From the IMG/VR virus record IMGVR_UViG_3300017917_002759, positions 1 to 64,000 of that record: a DNA stretch of 64,000 nucleotides; one strand, written 5' to 3'. Below, in pieces: positions 35,901 to 42,111 of the stretch. The notes under the pieces were generated by a model. The model was not told the DNA's origin and did not search any database. It saw only the letters and a list, made by a program, of their open reading frames with translations. This DNA is from a virus. The translations under genes were made by a program, and so were the position numbers. Numbering within the stretch: the stretch's first letter is position 1; each line of letters begins with the position of its first letter.

Positions 35901-37605
35901 ATTAAACGTAATAGAAAATGGGCCTAGTGCTTTACCTTCTGGATTATACACTGCAAGATTCCAAATTAGCCCACCGATGTCCGTGTTTAAAACACCAGCA
36001 CACAATACAGCTACGACCGTTAGAAGCAAATATAGTCAAGTTCGTTTAACTGGTCATGATTTCTTAAATATCGGAACTGGTAATAAGAGTGATTCTAACT
36101 ATCCAGGAATACCTGTTAATATTCCTGATCAACAAAACGAAGTTGTTGAGGTCGGCGGAGGTCGTGTATTCTACACAAGTACTGATCAAGACGGTAACTT
36201 TAGAGTTGGTGAGCTGTTCCGAGTTGAACAATCAACTGGTATTGCAACACTGAACGCTGATGCATTTAACTTGTCAGGACTGAACGAACTATCTTTAGGT
36301 GGTATTACATTAGGCGGTACCAATGCAGTTATTAGAGAATTCTCAACAGATGCGACATTCTTTGCTAACAGTGATAACATTGTTCCAACACAAAAAGCTA
36401 TTAAGACTTATATCCAGTCTGCACTAGGTTCTGGTGGTGGTAACATTGCTGTTAATGCTGTTATTGCTGGTCAAGTATTTGTGTCTGGGGACGAAGTTAC
36501 TACGATTGGTAATATTCCGTTAAGATTTACTACTACCGGATCAAATTTATTTACAGGAGCTCTTGAATCTACTAGTGCAGGCACCGGTACTATTATTGTA
36601 ACTGGCGGTATCGGACTCAGCGGAAATATAAATGCCGGCGGAACTATTACAGCCACACAGTTTGTTACTGCCACAGGTGGTATTCAATCAACCGCTATCG
36701 GTAATGTAACTAGATCATCCGCGGCCTTTACCACTTTAACTGCAAATAGCGCAACAACTATTACTGCTAATACTCAATCCGATGATGCATTAACCGGTGC
36801 ATTGGTAGTGTCCGGTGGTGTTGGTATTGGTGGCAACTTAAACGTAGCAGGTAGTTTTAACGTAGGCAGTTTAAGTGCGTCAGGTATTGATAATACTCCG
36901 ATTGGTTCTATTGGTAGAAGCTCAGGTGCATTTACAACATTAGCTGCTAATAATTCAGTGACATTCACTGCTAACGTTGCTTCAAGTAGCACCGGAACTG
37001 GAACATTAGTAGTAACAGGTGGCACTGGTATTAGCGGAGCATTAAACTTAGGCGGAGCATTAACGGCTAACGGATCAAACGTAAGCATGAGCTTACAGCC
37101 TACTGGAACCGGCACTGTAACTATTGCCCCTAACACTACAGGTAACATCAATAATATGAATGTTGGTGGTACTACCAGAGGAACAGGTGCATTTACAACA
37201 TTAGCTGCTAATAATTCAGTGACATTCACTGCTAACGTTGCTTCAACCACTACAGGTACTGGAACATTGGTAGTAACAGGCGGATTGGGTGTTAGCGGAC
37301 AACTCACTGCTGCAACTATCGTCGAAACATCAAGTATAGCATTTAAAGAAAATGTTAGTCCGATAGATAATGCGTTAGATGCTATCTTACAACTAACAGG
37401 AGTGACATATGATCGTAAAGATAAATCAGTCACAAATGAAGCAGGATTGATTGCCGAAGACGTATATAAAGTTATTCCTGAAATTGTAACTAAAGATGCA
37501 AACGGAAAACCTTATGGTATTGCTTATACAAAACTAACAGCTTATTTGATTGAATCTATTAAGTCTCTTAAGAAAGAAATTGAGGAATTAAAGGGTAAAA
37601 ATTAA
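26971..37605 (+). CDS. Giant modular virion protein with C-terminal S74 chaperone
   Basis: 3,544 residues, the largest gene here. In order: seven repeats of a CBM5/12-like pattern (residues about 10-370; e.g. WKGTW..STVY..DDIVKYGG); a pectin-lyase-like beta-helix (about 440-700; FYVSTDGVDS); about ten GxGYxSxP beta repeats (about 1040-1480); eight helical repeats around C-x-R-D-x-G-x-I-x-x-A (about 1570-2890), with an extra CBM-like copy near 1680; a module shared with the 329-residue protein; four TGTLVVTGG-type stalk repeats (about 3190-3447); and a Peptidase_S74 intramolecular chaperone (3450-3544) with S3454 and K3459, the Ser-x4-Lys spacing of the endosialidase dyad, so self-cleavage is expected. 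Probably a trimeric host-recognition fibre. Confidence 0.8.
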   Translation: MAEFKLGRLRFVWKGTWAASTVYVKDDIVKYGGNSFVCISGHTANPNFNADLVGLKWQKMSAGVEWKGGSWTPSTVYKEGDIIKFGGKIYVSTVNHTSDSTANSGFYIDEGDNKWDLLADGQEWNGNWNTSTFYKIGDVVKYNASTYICITPHTSASTTSLGLENDLNKWQLQAEGFNWRSDWDPTTRYATNDVVKYGPNLWLCVIPHTSGAGFEDTNWTIFVQGLQFEDSWNSITEYQQGDIVTYGGYSYVSQTQNTNKIPPNEATDWELLTTGYNTRGRYNSSLSYKVGDVILYGGRSFVAEVEVAPTESPYANSNKWQLVTDGIRWLGNWTATPVEITYKIGDAVRYLSSTYVCVDEHTPVDDVGDSSSVNRPDQDREGTYWNALAEGDEQNVLARRADLVTRNAIQNERLPKGQAGTFLKAGLVDLEWSTVGNITRVFYVSTDGVDSPDRGTTLNDPWRTIKYACDRVRTVVIPTRSQPAVINVKTGVYQEVFPISIPKYTSLVGDELRMSIVEPTTETSHLDKFYMRDSTTVRNFTFRGATGAPGTSGLTAPNQYGTRRPTGGAWIGLDPGSGPNDESVWVGERSPYVQNVTTFGDYGVGQKIDGALHNGGNKSITSNDFTQVMSDSIGAWCTNQGRAELVSVFTYYGYIGYLCENGGVIRATNGNNSYGTFGSVSEGVDPTEISRTAEVDNRRLDAQIDRVQTNGNSLLYLEYLNAGENYTEATYSFTGPGSATLSTTANFEDGGVCEIRVLDDGDNYLTVTNNAQQGTTTDIRLSASDTTVTGGYNGMRITLIDGAGAGQYAIVNNFDGGSKDLFVLKESFVPLTVTSTASGTNTVTVNSNTSLDIDSPIMFVGTLFGGLSSSTLYYVKAKPSSTEITLYTDTVTKTVTTLTNGTGDALLYQAGWDIIVQNLVSSVSAATKTNPVRITTAGNHGLVDGFTVTFSSVGGMTQLNGNTYYVVRVNNTQFDLYTSYTLLTAVDGTGFGTYTSGGLATGGQTPLPFLDTTTRYIIEPRPQFSTGVGAEGTPVRTLGINVVSLSDGGKGFTTPPVISLAGPDLVDGNESAQGITEILGGVDSVVVQSKGTGYTSAPTLSFVGGGLPANTIDWESGLEVELGSYIRTTARRVYEVTVAGELGVSAPSHTTGTAANGTATLQYIGRIAAASASITQTIKTVNLIDGGLGYTSPPSVIVTGLGGSGAIISAQISQVIGSIDVDTPGSGYTSAPQVTLIGGEPLVFATARAILSASVSTITVTEGGNGYKPSTTTVSLSGGGGVNATASAVIDFGNWVAGVTPGVITSIVVNTSGTGYSTPPTVIIGGEGTDATAVANIIGSVDTIEILNRGRGYQTTPGVQITGGGGTNATATANRTGAINTLTVVDGGREWSEIPTLSFSGGGGSDAEATVTAMDTVIDLVTVDDPGENYTSNPALAVRDGGGNGAILRPRINGEVVSVSITDPGSDYSSAPVISFIGGGNYRSSTAGLRYYANASALVAIGISQRTQTLAAIERAGVVAKAVAANTNPGVIYQTGITRTPAGGGYVAPVGIANAIDTWINTVYFTIENGEELVKAANLLNINRKFIITEIRKYIDLNFSGEADATWNRDLGLIVDAVVRDISTRGVNNSLSCGISQVFLSDRSGTGQTAALDAIETMISFFQDIVQNIVIVPSLDLPLVWQGVWDSDEAYDVNDVVVVNGGTYICDIAHTSSPLFTTDLDLDRWILKEDGQRTNLEVFEPDSLLAIENCLTLIKGIVQRNPGSGTYLAASNLILSNREYIKAEVIGFINSEYDDFDYNQPLCARDTGFIVEALSYDLVNGNVTAEPVATATTTGVVARITVDESGEGYSEGVELVVSDPFTGSAWAASTSVTNGNYISYTNSQGVKHWYQVTSSGTTGTTPPTHDIGSASNGTATLAFAGTTAIARPVIDEFTGEITDYEMVNKGKGYPSAPITLTISPDPGTGALARCRLAGSNVSRIVIINPGSGYRSGPFMRLIDPNNTEDARFRVRVADGVLAQPTFLNRGTGWLNADGFVEGDGYADISQTGSFIYVKSLTNLPTPGANIQFAGDDTFYKLVTVRDTIGPAGLIGARQLLLANKEFIQEEILSYLDNFTYNQVTCSRDTGLLLDALGEDIVYGSNARILAALQQYRRGTYANFQDQRFQTAFALEYLSDLISQSQKPATLAALTSLKSAISINLDSDATAISRSNANMDIIYDILDDGLTAVPAISTPDPTGYNTGYFNARRLLLANTDFIIEEITAWIQVQIAAATPGFVGLSYNVEKCERDVGYIIDALRYDLTYGGNLMSLLAGNSYYSYTELQIDQNDKTATLAAYNHLRTILGNILQGISITKSVGNTLNQDTSGTAGSSAAAAFAQDRVNDIRTTINTGTPPASIAPDTGWVSGGLLSARSALLTAKSTIQANIITFIENNYPTLVFNRDTCSRDVGYIIDSIGYDVIFGSNFQSIKSGMAYYRANASNVLTGFGTVANLLAPLIEWMKNDEFFKPLPDPVMPDGNANAEENLGKELLLANREFIGAQAWRYFVNTNPSITVNSTVFRQELEQIVLSVAHDLTYTGNAEVIRFASSFYSGSTLRIPGYSGTASTIKTEYLDLLSNLSAILQDVVQNNIVTPAVGMPAGVTQDRSLSPGDAGTAVEVDRLMDDFIAIINLTPSTIGITVTETDNTFDDYPGALISARDSIEDSRTNLREAVNDWIDDEFVNFTYDRAICYRDTGLIVQAIADDLFGDIAKTIEAGQRYYAATAALVISEQKPQTIAAIDRINTIAQKVIRNETYTRTQNNKFQERFPSITGGAQGGPSIEDHARVIRRILETGSDLDRIKQLLLDNKEYIKAEVIAYINASYENLDYDQEICARDAGFIIDALVYDIYGGFSRSREAGLRYYSSPSALIAITDQLTPTRDGILHLRDLVQSILIDEEPNITFQEVEQRISPSGNYSIPQVSNLVIDQKINDCIDELLNVIENGPSALPSGLYTARFQISPPMSVFKTPAHNTATTVRSKYSQVRLTGHDFLNIGTGNKSDSNYPGIPVNIPDQQNEVVEVGGGRVFYTSTDQDGNFRVGELFRVEQSTGIATLNADAFNLSGLNELSLGGITLGGTNAVIREFSTDATFFANSDNIVPTQKAIKTYIQSALGSGGGNIAVNAVIAGQVFVSGDEVTTIGNIPLRFTTTGSNLFTGALESTSAGTGTIIVTGGIGLSGNINAGGTITATQFVTATGGIQSTAIGNVTRSSAAFTTLTANSATTITANTQSDDALTGALVVSGGVGIGGNLNVAGSFNVGSLSASGIDNTPIGSIGRSSGAFTTLAANNSVTFTANVASSSTGTGTLVVTGGTGISGALNLGGALTANGSNVSMSLQPTGTGTVTIAPNTTGNINNMNVGGTTRGTGAFTTLAANNSVTFTANVASTTTGTGTLVVTGGLGVSGQLTAATIVETSSIAFKENVSPIDNALDAILQLTGVTYDRKDKSVTNEAGLIAEDVYKVIPEIVTKDANGKPYGIAYTKLTAYLIESIKSLKKEIEELKGKN
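36923..36985 (+). repeat. 63-bp exact direct repeat, copy 1
   Basis: Identical to 37184-37246, 261 bp apart (87 codons, in frame). Encodes the start of a stalk repeat (GAFTTLAANNSVTFTANVAS). Identity at every third position implies recent duplication or conversion. Confidence 0.85.
37184..37246 (+). repeat. 63-bp exact direct repeat, copy 2
   Basis: Second copy of the repeat at 36923-36985, same reading frame, leading into the last stalk repeat before the S74 chaperone. Confidence 0.85.
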
Positions 37606-37606
37606 T

Positions 37607-38230
37607 ATGGCAATATTAAAAAATACCACAGTATCCGGATCAAACCTATCGGTTTTAATACCGATAGGTACAACTGCCGAACGTCCTGGTACACCTTTAA
37701 CAGGAATGATTCGTTATAACACTTCTCTTGTAGTCCCAGAAACTTATACGGGACTAGTATGGGAACCATTGTATCCTGTAGGATCTATTATGTACTTTGC
37801 AAGAAGTACAGCACCCGATGGATGGTTAAAAGCCAATGGTGCTAGTGTTTCAACTACAACTTATGCGGCGTTATTTAATAACATAGGATATACCTGGGGC
37901 GGCGGCGGAGCCAGCTTTAATCTTCCAGATCTTAGAGGAGAATTTCCTAGATCATGGGACGACGGTCGAGGCGTAAATAGTGGTAGAAGTTTTGCTTCGG
38001 GCGAAGGACAAGATTGGAAAGGATTTTATCAAAGTAATATTGGTTCGAATACAACGTCTTACTCCCATGGTGAAATATATATGGGAAAAACAATCTTTGG
38101 AACCTTTGCGGGTTCTCCAGGAATGTTTGGCGGACGATGGGCAGCACCTGCTGCTGCTATTGGTACTGCTTGGGACGGTTCAGAAATTAGACCAAGAAAT
38201 CGAGCATTATTAGCTTGTATTAAATATTAA
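37607..38230 (+). CDS. Tail-collar-type fibre protein, paralogue 1
   Basis: 207 residues, directly behind the giant gene (1 nt). N terminus has IPIGTTAERPGTP and GMIRYNTSL; the centre PVGSIMYFA, APDGWLKANGA, TWGGGGASFNLPDLRGEF and WDDGRG is a Phage_Collar (PF07484) domain; C terminus IRPRNRALLACIKY is the usual end of such short fibre tips. First of three similar proteins. Likely forms distal fibre tips; trimerisation and receptor binding inferred from the family. Confidence 0.75.
   Translation: MAILKNTTVSGSNLSVLIPIGTTAERPGTPLTGMIRYNTSLVVPETYTGLVWEPLYPVGSIMYFARSTAPDGWLKANGASVSTTTYAALFNNIGYTWGGGGASFNLPDLRGEFPRSWDDGRGVNSGRSFASGEGQDWKGFYQSNIGSNTTSYSHGEIYMGKTIFGTFAGSPGMFGGRWAAPAAAIGTAWDGSEIRPRNRALLACIKY
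37847..37919 (+). repeat. Near-identical tract shared by collar genes 1 and 3
   Basis: 71 of 73 bases equal those at 39468-39540 (differences at 37880-37881), whereas flanking sequence differs freely at third positions. Suggests recent recombination or gene conversion. Confidence 0.75.
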
Positions 38231-38246
38231 TAACATAGGAACAAAA

Positions 38247-38606
38247 ATGAAAATTTACAATTATCATCCAGATACATATGAATACTTAGGCGAAGGAGTA
38301 GCAGATCCCGATCCTCTCGAGCCAGGTAATTGGTTAATACCTGGAAGTTCCGTAACTTTTTCTCCGCCAGATCCAGTCGAAGGAAAGAAAATACATTTTG
38401 AAGATGGTGCTTGGGTATATAAGGATATTCCACCTCCGCCCGAAAATCCAACTGATAACTTTACCTATTCAGACTTTAGAAAATTTGAGTATCCAGATTT
38501 CGCTGATTATCTCGACGGTATTGTTAAAGGTGATCAACAGCAGATTGACGACTATATTGCTAAGTGTCTAGCAGTTAAAGCAAAGTATCCAAAACCTACG
38601 GAGTAA
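38247..38606 (+). CDS. Tail fibre assembly protein-like
   Basis: 119 residues. MKIYNYHPDTYEYLGEG, followed by a short loop rich in Pro and GAWVYKDIP, matches the N-terminal layout of phage tail fibre assembly (Tfa/Caudo_TAP-type) proteins; the second half is helical (YLDGIVKGDQQQIDDYI). Such proteins chaperone or cap fibre tips. It lies between collar genes 1 and 2, with 16 and 9 nt spacers, fitting a helper for these fibres. Confidence 0.65.
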   Translation: MKIYNYHPDTYEYLGEGVADPDPLEPGNWLIPGSSVTFSPPDPVEGKKIHFEDGAWVYKDIPPPPENPTDNFTYSDFRKFEYPDFADYLDGIVKGDQQQIDDYIAKCLAVKAKYPKPTE

Positions 38607-38615
38607 ATTTTAAAG

Positions 38616-39224
38616 ATGGCAACCCTTCAAGGTTTAACTGTTAATGATACAGGTTTCCTTAGACTAGCAGTCGGAACTACTGCACAACGACCGGCAGCAC
38701 AGATCGGTGCTGCTCGATTTAACACCACTACTCAACAAGAAGAGTGGTCAGACGGTGTCACATGGTATGAATTAGTTCCAACTGGTGCTGTTAGATATTT
38801 TGCAAGAAATTCTGCGCCCGACGGTTGGGTTAAAGCTAACGGTGCAGGTCTTTCTACTTCTACATATGCAAATTTGTTTGCAGTAATAGGTTATACTTGG
38901 GGCGGTTCGGGAGGAACATTTAACGTGCCCGATATGAGAGGAGAATTTCCAAGAGTCTGGGATGACGGCCGAGGAGTAAATTCTGGTCGAAGCTTTGCTA
39001 GTTTTGAAGATCAAGACTGGAAAGGATTTTATCAAAGTAACGTAGGTTCGGGCACCACTGCATACTCTCACGGACCAGTATATATGGGTAAAACTATCAC
39101 AACCTATACTGGTAACTTATTTCTAGGACACTGGTCAGCTCCGGGTTCTTCATGGGGTACAGCTTGGGATACTTCTGAAATTAGACCAAGAAATGTATCA
39201 TTATTAGCATGTATTAAGTTTTGA
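38616..39224 (+). CDS. Tail-collar-type fibre protein, paralogue 2
   Basis: 202 residues. Same plan as its neighbours: LAVGTTAQRPAA, ARFNTTTQ, PTGAVRYFARNSAPDGWVKANG, split here as PTGAVRYFA and APDGWVKANGA, then TWGGSGGTFNVPDMRGEF, DWKGFYQSN, IRPRNVSLLACIKF. More diverged at DNA level from copy 1 than copy 3 is in the central tract. Probably an alternative or companion fibre tip. Confidence 0.75.
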   Translation: MATLQGLTVNDTGFLRLAVGTTAQRPAAQIGAARFNTTTQQEEWSDGVTWYELVPTGAVRYFARNSAPDGWVKANGAGLSTSTYANLFAVIGYTWGGSGGTFNVPDMRGEFPRVWDDGRGVNSGRSFASFEDQDWKGFYQSNVGSGTTAYSHGPVYMGKTITTYTGNLFLGHWSAPGSSWGTAWDTSEIRPRNVSLLACIKF

Positions 39225-39233
39225 GGTATTAAC

Positions 39234-39845
39234 GTGGCCACTTTAAAAAATATTACTATTGACGACACTGGAGCATTTGTTTTTCCTAGCGGAACAACTG
39301 CACAAAGACCGTCGCCGACAACAGGAATGATTCGTTATAATACAGATATTGCTGCTCCTGAATTTTATACTGGATTAATATGGACCCCATTAATACCCAC
39401 CGGAGCTATAGAATTATTTGCAACCTCAACAGTTCCTCAAGGCTGGCTAAAAGCTAACGGCGCATCAGTTTCAACTACAACTTATGCGGCGTTATTTAAT
39501 GCCATAGGATATACCTGGGGCGGCGGCGGAGCCAGCTTTAGTCTTCCAGATCTCAGGGGAGAATTTATTCGTGCTTGGGATGATGGAAGAGGAGCAGATA
39601 GCGGAAGAGGGTTTGCTTCATTCCAAGACCAAGATTGGAAAGGTTTTTATCAAAGTAACGTAGGTTCAAACACAACAGCATATAGCCACGGTCCAGTATA
39701 TATGGGCAAAACAATCTTTGGATCTTTTACAGGTAACTTATTCGGTGGTAGATGGGCAGCTCCTGCCGCTGCATCCGGAACTAGATGGGATACTTCAGAA
39801 ATGCGTCCAAGAAATCGAGCTCTAATGGCCTGTATTAAGTACTAA
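39234..39845 (+). CDS. Tail-collar-type fibre protein, paralogue 3
   Basis: 203 residues, GTG start at 39234 with GAGG shortly upstream, overlapping the previous stop region. FPSGTTAQRPSP, GMIRYNTDI, PTGAIELFA, WLKANGASVSTTTYAALF and WGGGGASFSLPDLRGEF follow the Phage_Collar plan; C terminus MRPRNRALMACIKY. The central tract is almost identical in DNA to copy 1, suggesting conversion between them. Confidence 0.75.
   Translation: MATLKNITIDDTGAFVFPSGTTAQRPSPTTGMIRYNTDIAAPEFYTGLIWTPLIPTGAIELFATSTVPQGWLKANGASVSTTTYAALFNAIGYTWGGGGASFSLPDLRGEFIRAWDDGRGADSGRGFASFQDQDWKGFYQSNVGSNTTAYSHGPVYMGKTIFGSFTGNLFGGRWAAPAAASGTRWDTSEMRPRNRALMACIKY
39468..39540 (+). repeat. Near-identical tract shared by collar genes 1 and 3
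   Basis: Partner of 37847-37919, 1,621 bp away; 71 of 73 bases identical. Confidence 0.75.
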
Positions 39846-39889
39846 ATCAATTATACTCTTAGATTAATTTCTCGAACATATATAATCGT

Positions 39890-40627
39890 ATGTTCAGAAT
39901 TAAAAAACAAAAAAATTCATTTAAATTCTATTCTTCTCTGCCAGCAGTTACTAAAGAATTTCCAATAATAGAATCAAAATCGTTTAAAAGAAATTGGATT
40001 AGACCTGTTGCAGAATCTTATAAATCCATAACTTCCGATATTAAAAATTTTGGAATTCCTTTTTCTGGAGCAATAAAATGTCCAGGAATTTTTTCTGCAA
40101 TGAATACTGGTTGGATTTTAACTTCTTGGTTTGATTTCATTATCGAAACTAAAAATAACGGAGAATCGTGTAGTTTTAAAATTCCGCCGTTTTTAAAAGA
40201 CGAGGTAAAATTTTCAAATTACAATCAACCGTTAATTAGTTTTATGAATTTAAATCTGCCTACTATGAAAATTCCGGTACCAAATAATTCATTAGATATT
40301 TTAATAAAAATAACTACTCCGTGGGCAGTAGAAATACCTAAAGGTTGGAATTTATTGGTATTACCAGTTAGTTATTCAGATGATGTTAGATTTACTGCAA
40401 GCACAGGTATTTTAAAACCCGGTGATAGAGAAATCAATCCTCAGTTATTTTGGCATCAAGGTGATGGAACAGAACTTGTAGAAGCAGGAACACCTCTTTG
40501 TCAATTAATTCCTATACCAGACAATCAAGTTAATTTTGATTTTGATTGTCTAGATTACGATGAAAATCAGAAAAAAGAGCAAGCAAGATATTCCTTCAAA
40601 AATGTTTGTAGGTTTATAACAAAATGA
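39890..40627 (+). CDS. Unknown protein family, tandem paralogue 1
   Basis: 245 residues, not recognised. Conserved among three tandem copies: FKFYSSLP near the N terminus, KCPGIF, a tryptophan block (WILTSWFDF), PWAVEIPKGWNLLVLPV, RFTASTGIL, NPQLFWH and EAGTPLCQLIPIP. Mixed alpha/beta, soluble, no signal peptide. TATAAT at 39881-39886 lies 3 nt before the ATG but lacks a convincing -35 box. The motif set suggests a small enzyme or binding fold; the DUF6065 family is a possible match that I cannot verify. The three copies sit between fibre genes and an oxygenase/halogenase cassette. Confidence 0.6.
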   Translation: MFRIKKQKNSFKFYSSLPAVTKEFPIIESKSFKRNWIRPVAESYKSITSDIKNFGIPFSGAIKCPGIFSAMNTGWILTSWFDFIIETKNNGESCSFKIPPFLKDEVKFSNYNQPLISFMNLNLPTMKIPVPNNSLDILIKITTPWAVEIPKGWNLLVLPVSYSDDVRFTASTGILKPGDREINPQLFWHQGDGTELVEAGTPLCQLIPIPDNQVNFDFDCLDYDENQKKEQARYSFKNVCRFITK

Positions 40628-41370
40628 TATTTAAGAAAAAACCAAAATTTAAATTTTATTCGAGCGTTCCGGGTGTAGTTGAGCAATATCCTATTTTATC
40701 AACAAAGGAAGTTCGACACTTATGGATTAAAAAAGCTTTAGAAATTTATAAAAAAAGAACATCAAATTTATCATCTTATGGTCCTCAATGTGTCAGTGCT
40801 GCAAAATGTCCAGGAATAAAAGATTTAGGAAATTTAGGTTGGACTGTAACTACTTGGTTTGACTTAATTATTGAAACTAACGGAAAAAATCAATTTGCAT
40901 GGAAAGTACCTGCAACATTTCCGCAGAGCCTGCAACAAATAACTAATTATGTAAAAGAACCTATAAAAGTTATAGACCTAACTCATTTAGAAAATCAAGT
41001 TCCAGTTCCGCCGTACAGCTTAGATTTGTTAGTTAAAATTTCAATGCCGTGGAGCGTGGAAATTCCTAAAGGTTGGAATTTATTAATGGTTCCTATTAAT
41101 TACTCCGATGATACGAGATTTCAATGCTCTAGCGGAATTTTACGATCTGGAAATTTTGTAGAAGTTAATCCTCAGATATTTTGGAACGTATTATATGGAC
41201 AAGAATTAATAAAAGCAGGAACACCTCTTTGTCAATTAATTCCTATACCTGATCAATCTTTTGATATTGAACATCACTGTCTGAACATAACAGAAGAAGA
41301 AACGGCTCGAAAGAATAGTTTCTATTTTAGAAAAGGATGTACATTTTTAAGGAATCCAAATGTTGTTTAA
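40624..41370 (+). CDS. Unknown protein family, tandem paralogue 2
   Basis: 248 residues, overlapping the first copy by 4 nt (ATGA) so translation is probably coupled. Same landmarks: FKFYSSVPG, KCPGIK, WTVTTWFDL, PWSVEIPKGWNLLMVPI, RFQCSSGIL, NPQIFWN and KAGTPLCQLIPIP. Closest to copy 1. C-terminal tail is basic (FYFRKGCTFLRNPN). Function unknown. Confidence 0.6.
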   Translation: MIFKKKPKFKFYSSVPGVVEQYPILSTKEVRHLWIKKALEIYKKRTSNLSSYGPQCVSAAKCPGIKDLGNLGWTVTTWFDLIIETNGKNQFAWKVPATFPQSLQQITNYVKEPIKVIDLTHLENQVPVPPYSLDLLVKISMPWSVEIPKGWNLLMVPINYSDDTRFQCSSGILRSGNFVEVNPQIFWNVLYGQELIKAGTPLCQLIPIPDQSFDIEHHCLNITEEETARKNSFYFRKGCTFLRNPNVV

Positions 41371-42097
41371 AAAAGAAAAAATTGAATTTTATTCAACAAA
41401 TGTAAATTCGTTATATTCTTTTCCGATCGAACCAGCCTCTAAAATAAAATTTAGTTGGTTAGAAAGGATGCGTACAACTCTCAAAAATAATCCTAAATAT
41501 CAGTATCATCATACTTCCAAATGTCCGGGAATATTTACACCTTATAAGTATGGATTTGTACTGAGAACTTGGTATGATTTCAAAGTTATCACAAATGGAG
41601 ATTTAATGAATATCGAATTTCCTAATAACGATATATTTTTGAATACCAACGAAGGAATAAGTCATCACGATCCGGATTGGCTTGTAAATTTTTTCGACAA
41701 TCAAACGATTGAAGGTAAAAAATGTCATCAAAGTACAGTTAAAATTAGCACTAGCTGGCATGTTCATTTACCTAAGGGATGGTTATTATTGCAAACTAAT
41801 ATACCCTACAACGAAGAAAATCGATTCACACCTGCAACTGGAATATATGATCCAACAGTTAATAATCAAATAACAGTACCTTTATTTTGGCATGAATTAA
41901 AATCGGAAACCCTTGTAGCAGCAGGTACACCATTATGTTATCTGCTACCGATAAAAATAGGTGAGTTTGATTACGAAGTTCGAGAATCGACTCGAAGAGA
42001 AGACCAGTGGATGATTTTTAATCTAAGAAGAAATAATACTTTTTTAAGAAACTACGATTTAATGTCTCGAGTTTCTAAGAAATTTTTTCAAAAATAG
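41360..42097 (+). CDS. Unknown protein family, tandem paralogue 3
   Basis: 245 residues, overlapping copy 2 by 11 nt. More diverged, but it keeps KCPGIF, VLRTWYDF, SWHVHLPKGWLLLQ, RFTPATGIY, VPLFWH and AAGTPLCYLLPI. The invariant positions across the three (KCPG, W-(F/Y)-D, PKGW, FW, AGTPLC) are the likely functional core. Its stop abuts the convergent oxygenase gene with no spacer. Confidence 0.6.
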   Translation: MLFKKEKIEFYSTNVNSLYSFPIEPASKIKFSWLERMRTTLKNNPKYQYHHTSKCPGIFTPYKYGFVLRTWYDFKVITNGDLMNIEFPNNDIFLNTNEGISHHDPDWLVNFFDNQTIEGKKCHQSTVKISTSWHVHLPKGWLLLQTNIPYNEENRFTPATGIYDPTVNNQITVPLFWHELKSETLVAAGTPLCYLLPIKIGEFDYEVRESTRREDQWMIFNLRRNNTFLRNYDLMSRVSKKFFQK

Positions 42098-42111
42098 TTA
42101 CTGAAAACTAT
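42094..42111 (-). terminator. Weak terminator at the end of the enzyme operon
   Basis: ATAGTT/AACTAT 6-bp stem with a 6-nt loop at the meeting point of convergent genes. On the minus strand it runs into TTTTT, so it favours the leftward operon; it overlaps both stop codons. Confidence 0.4.

Noticed and set aside
36774-37433. 219-residue frame on the minus strand
   Set aside because: Shadow of the Gly/Thr/Val stalk repeats of the giant gene, which read as Pro/Thr/Val on the other strand.
37847-39540. Diversity-generating retroelement acting on collar genes
   Set aside because: Shared tracts are near identical rather than adenine-variable, and no reverse transcriptase is in the window.
39881-39886. 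sigma70 -10 box before the unknown triplet
   Set aside because: TATAAT is only 3 nt from the ATG and no -35 hexamer is found at 16-18 bp, so it is not listed as a promoter.
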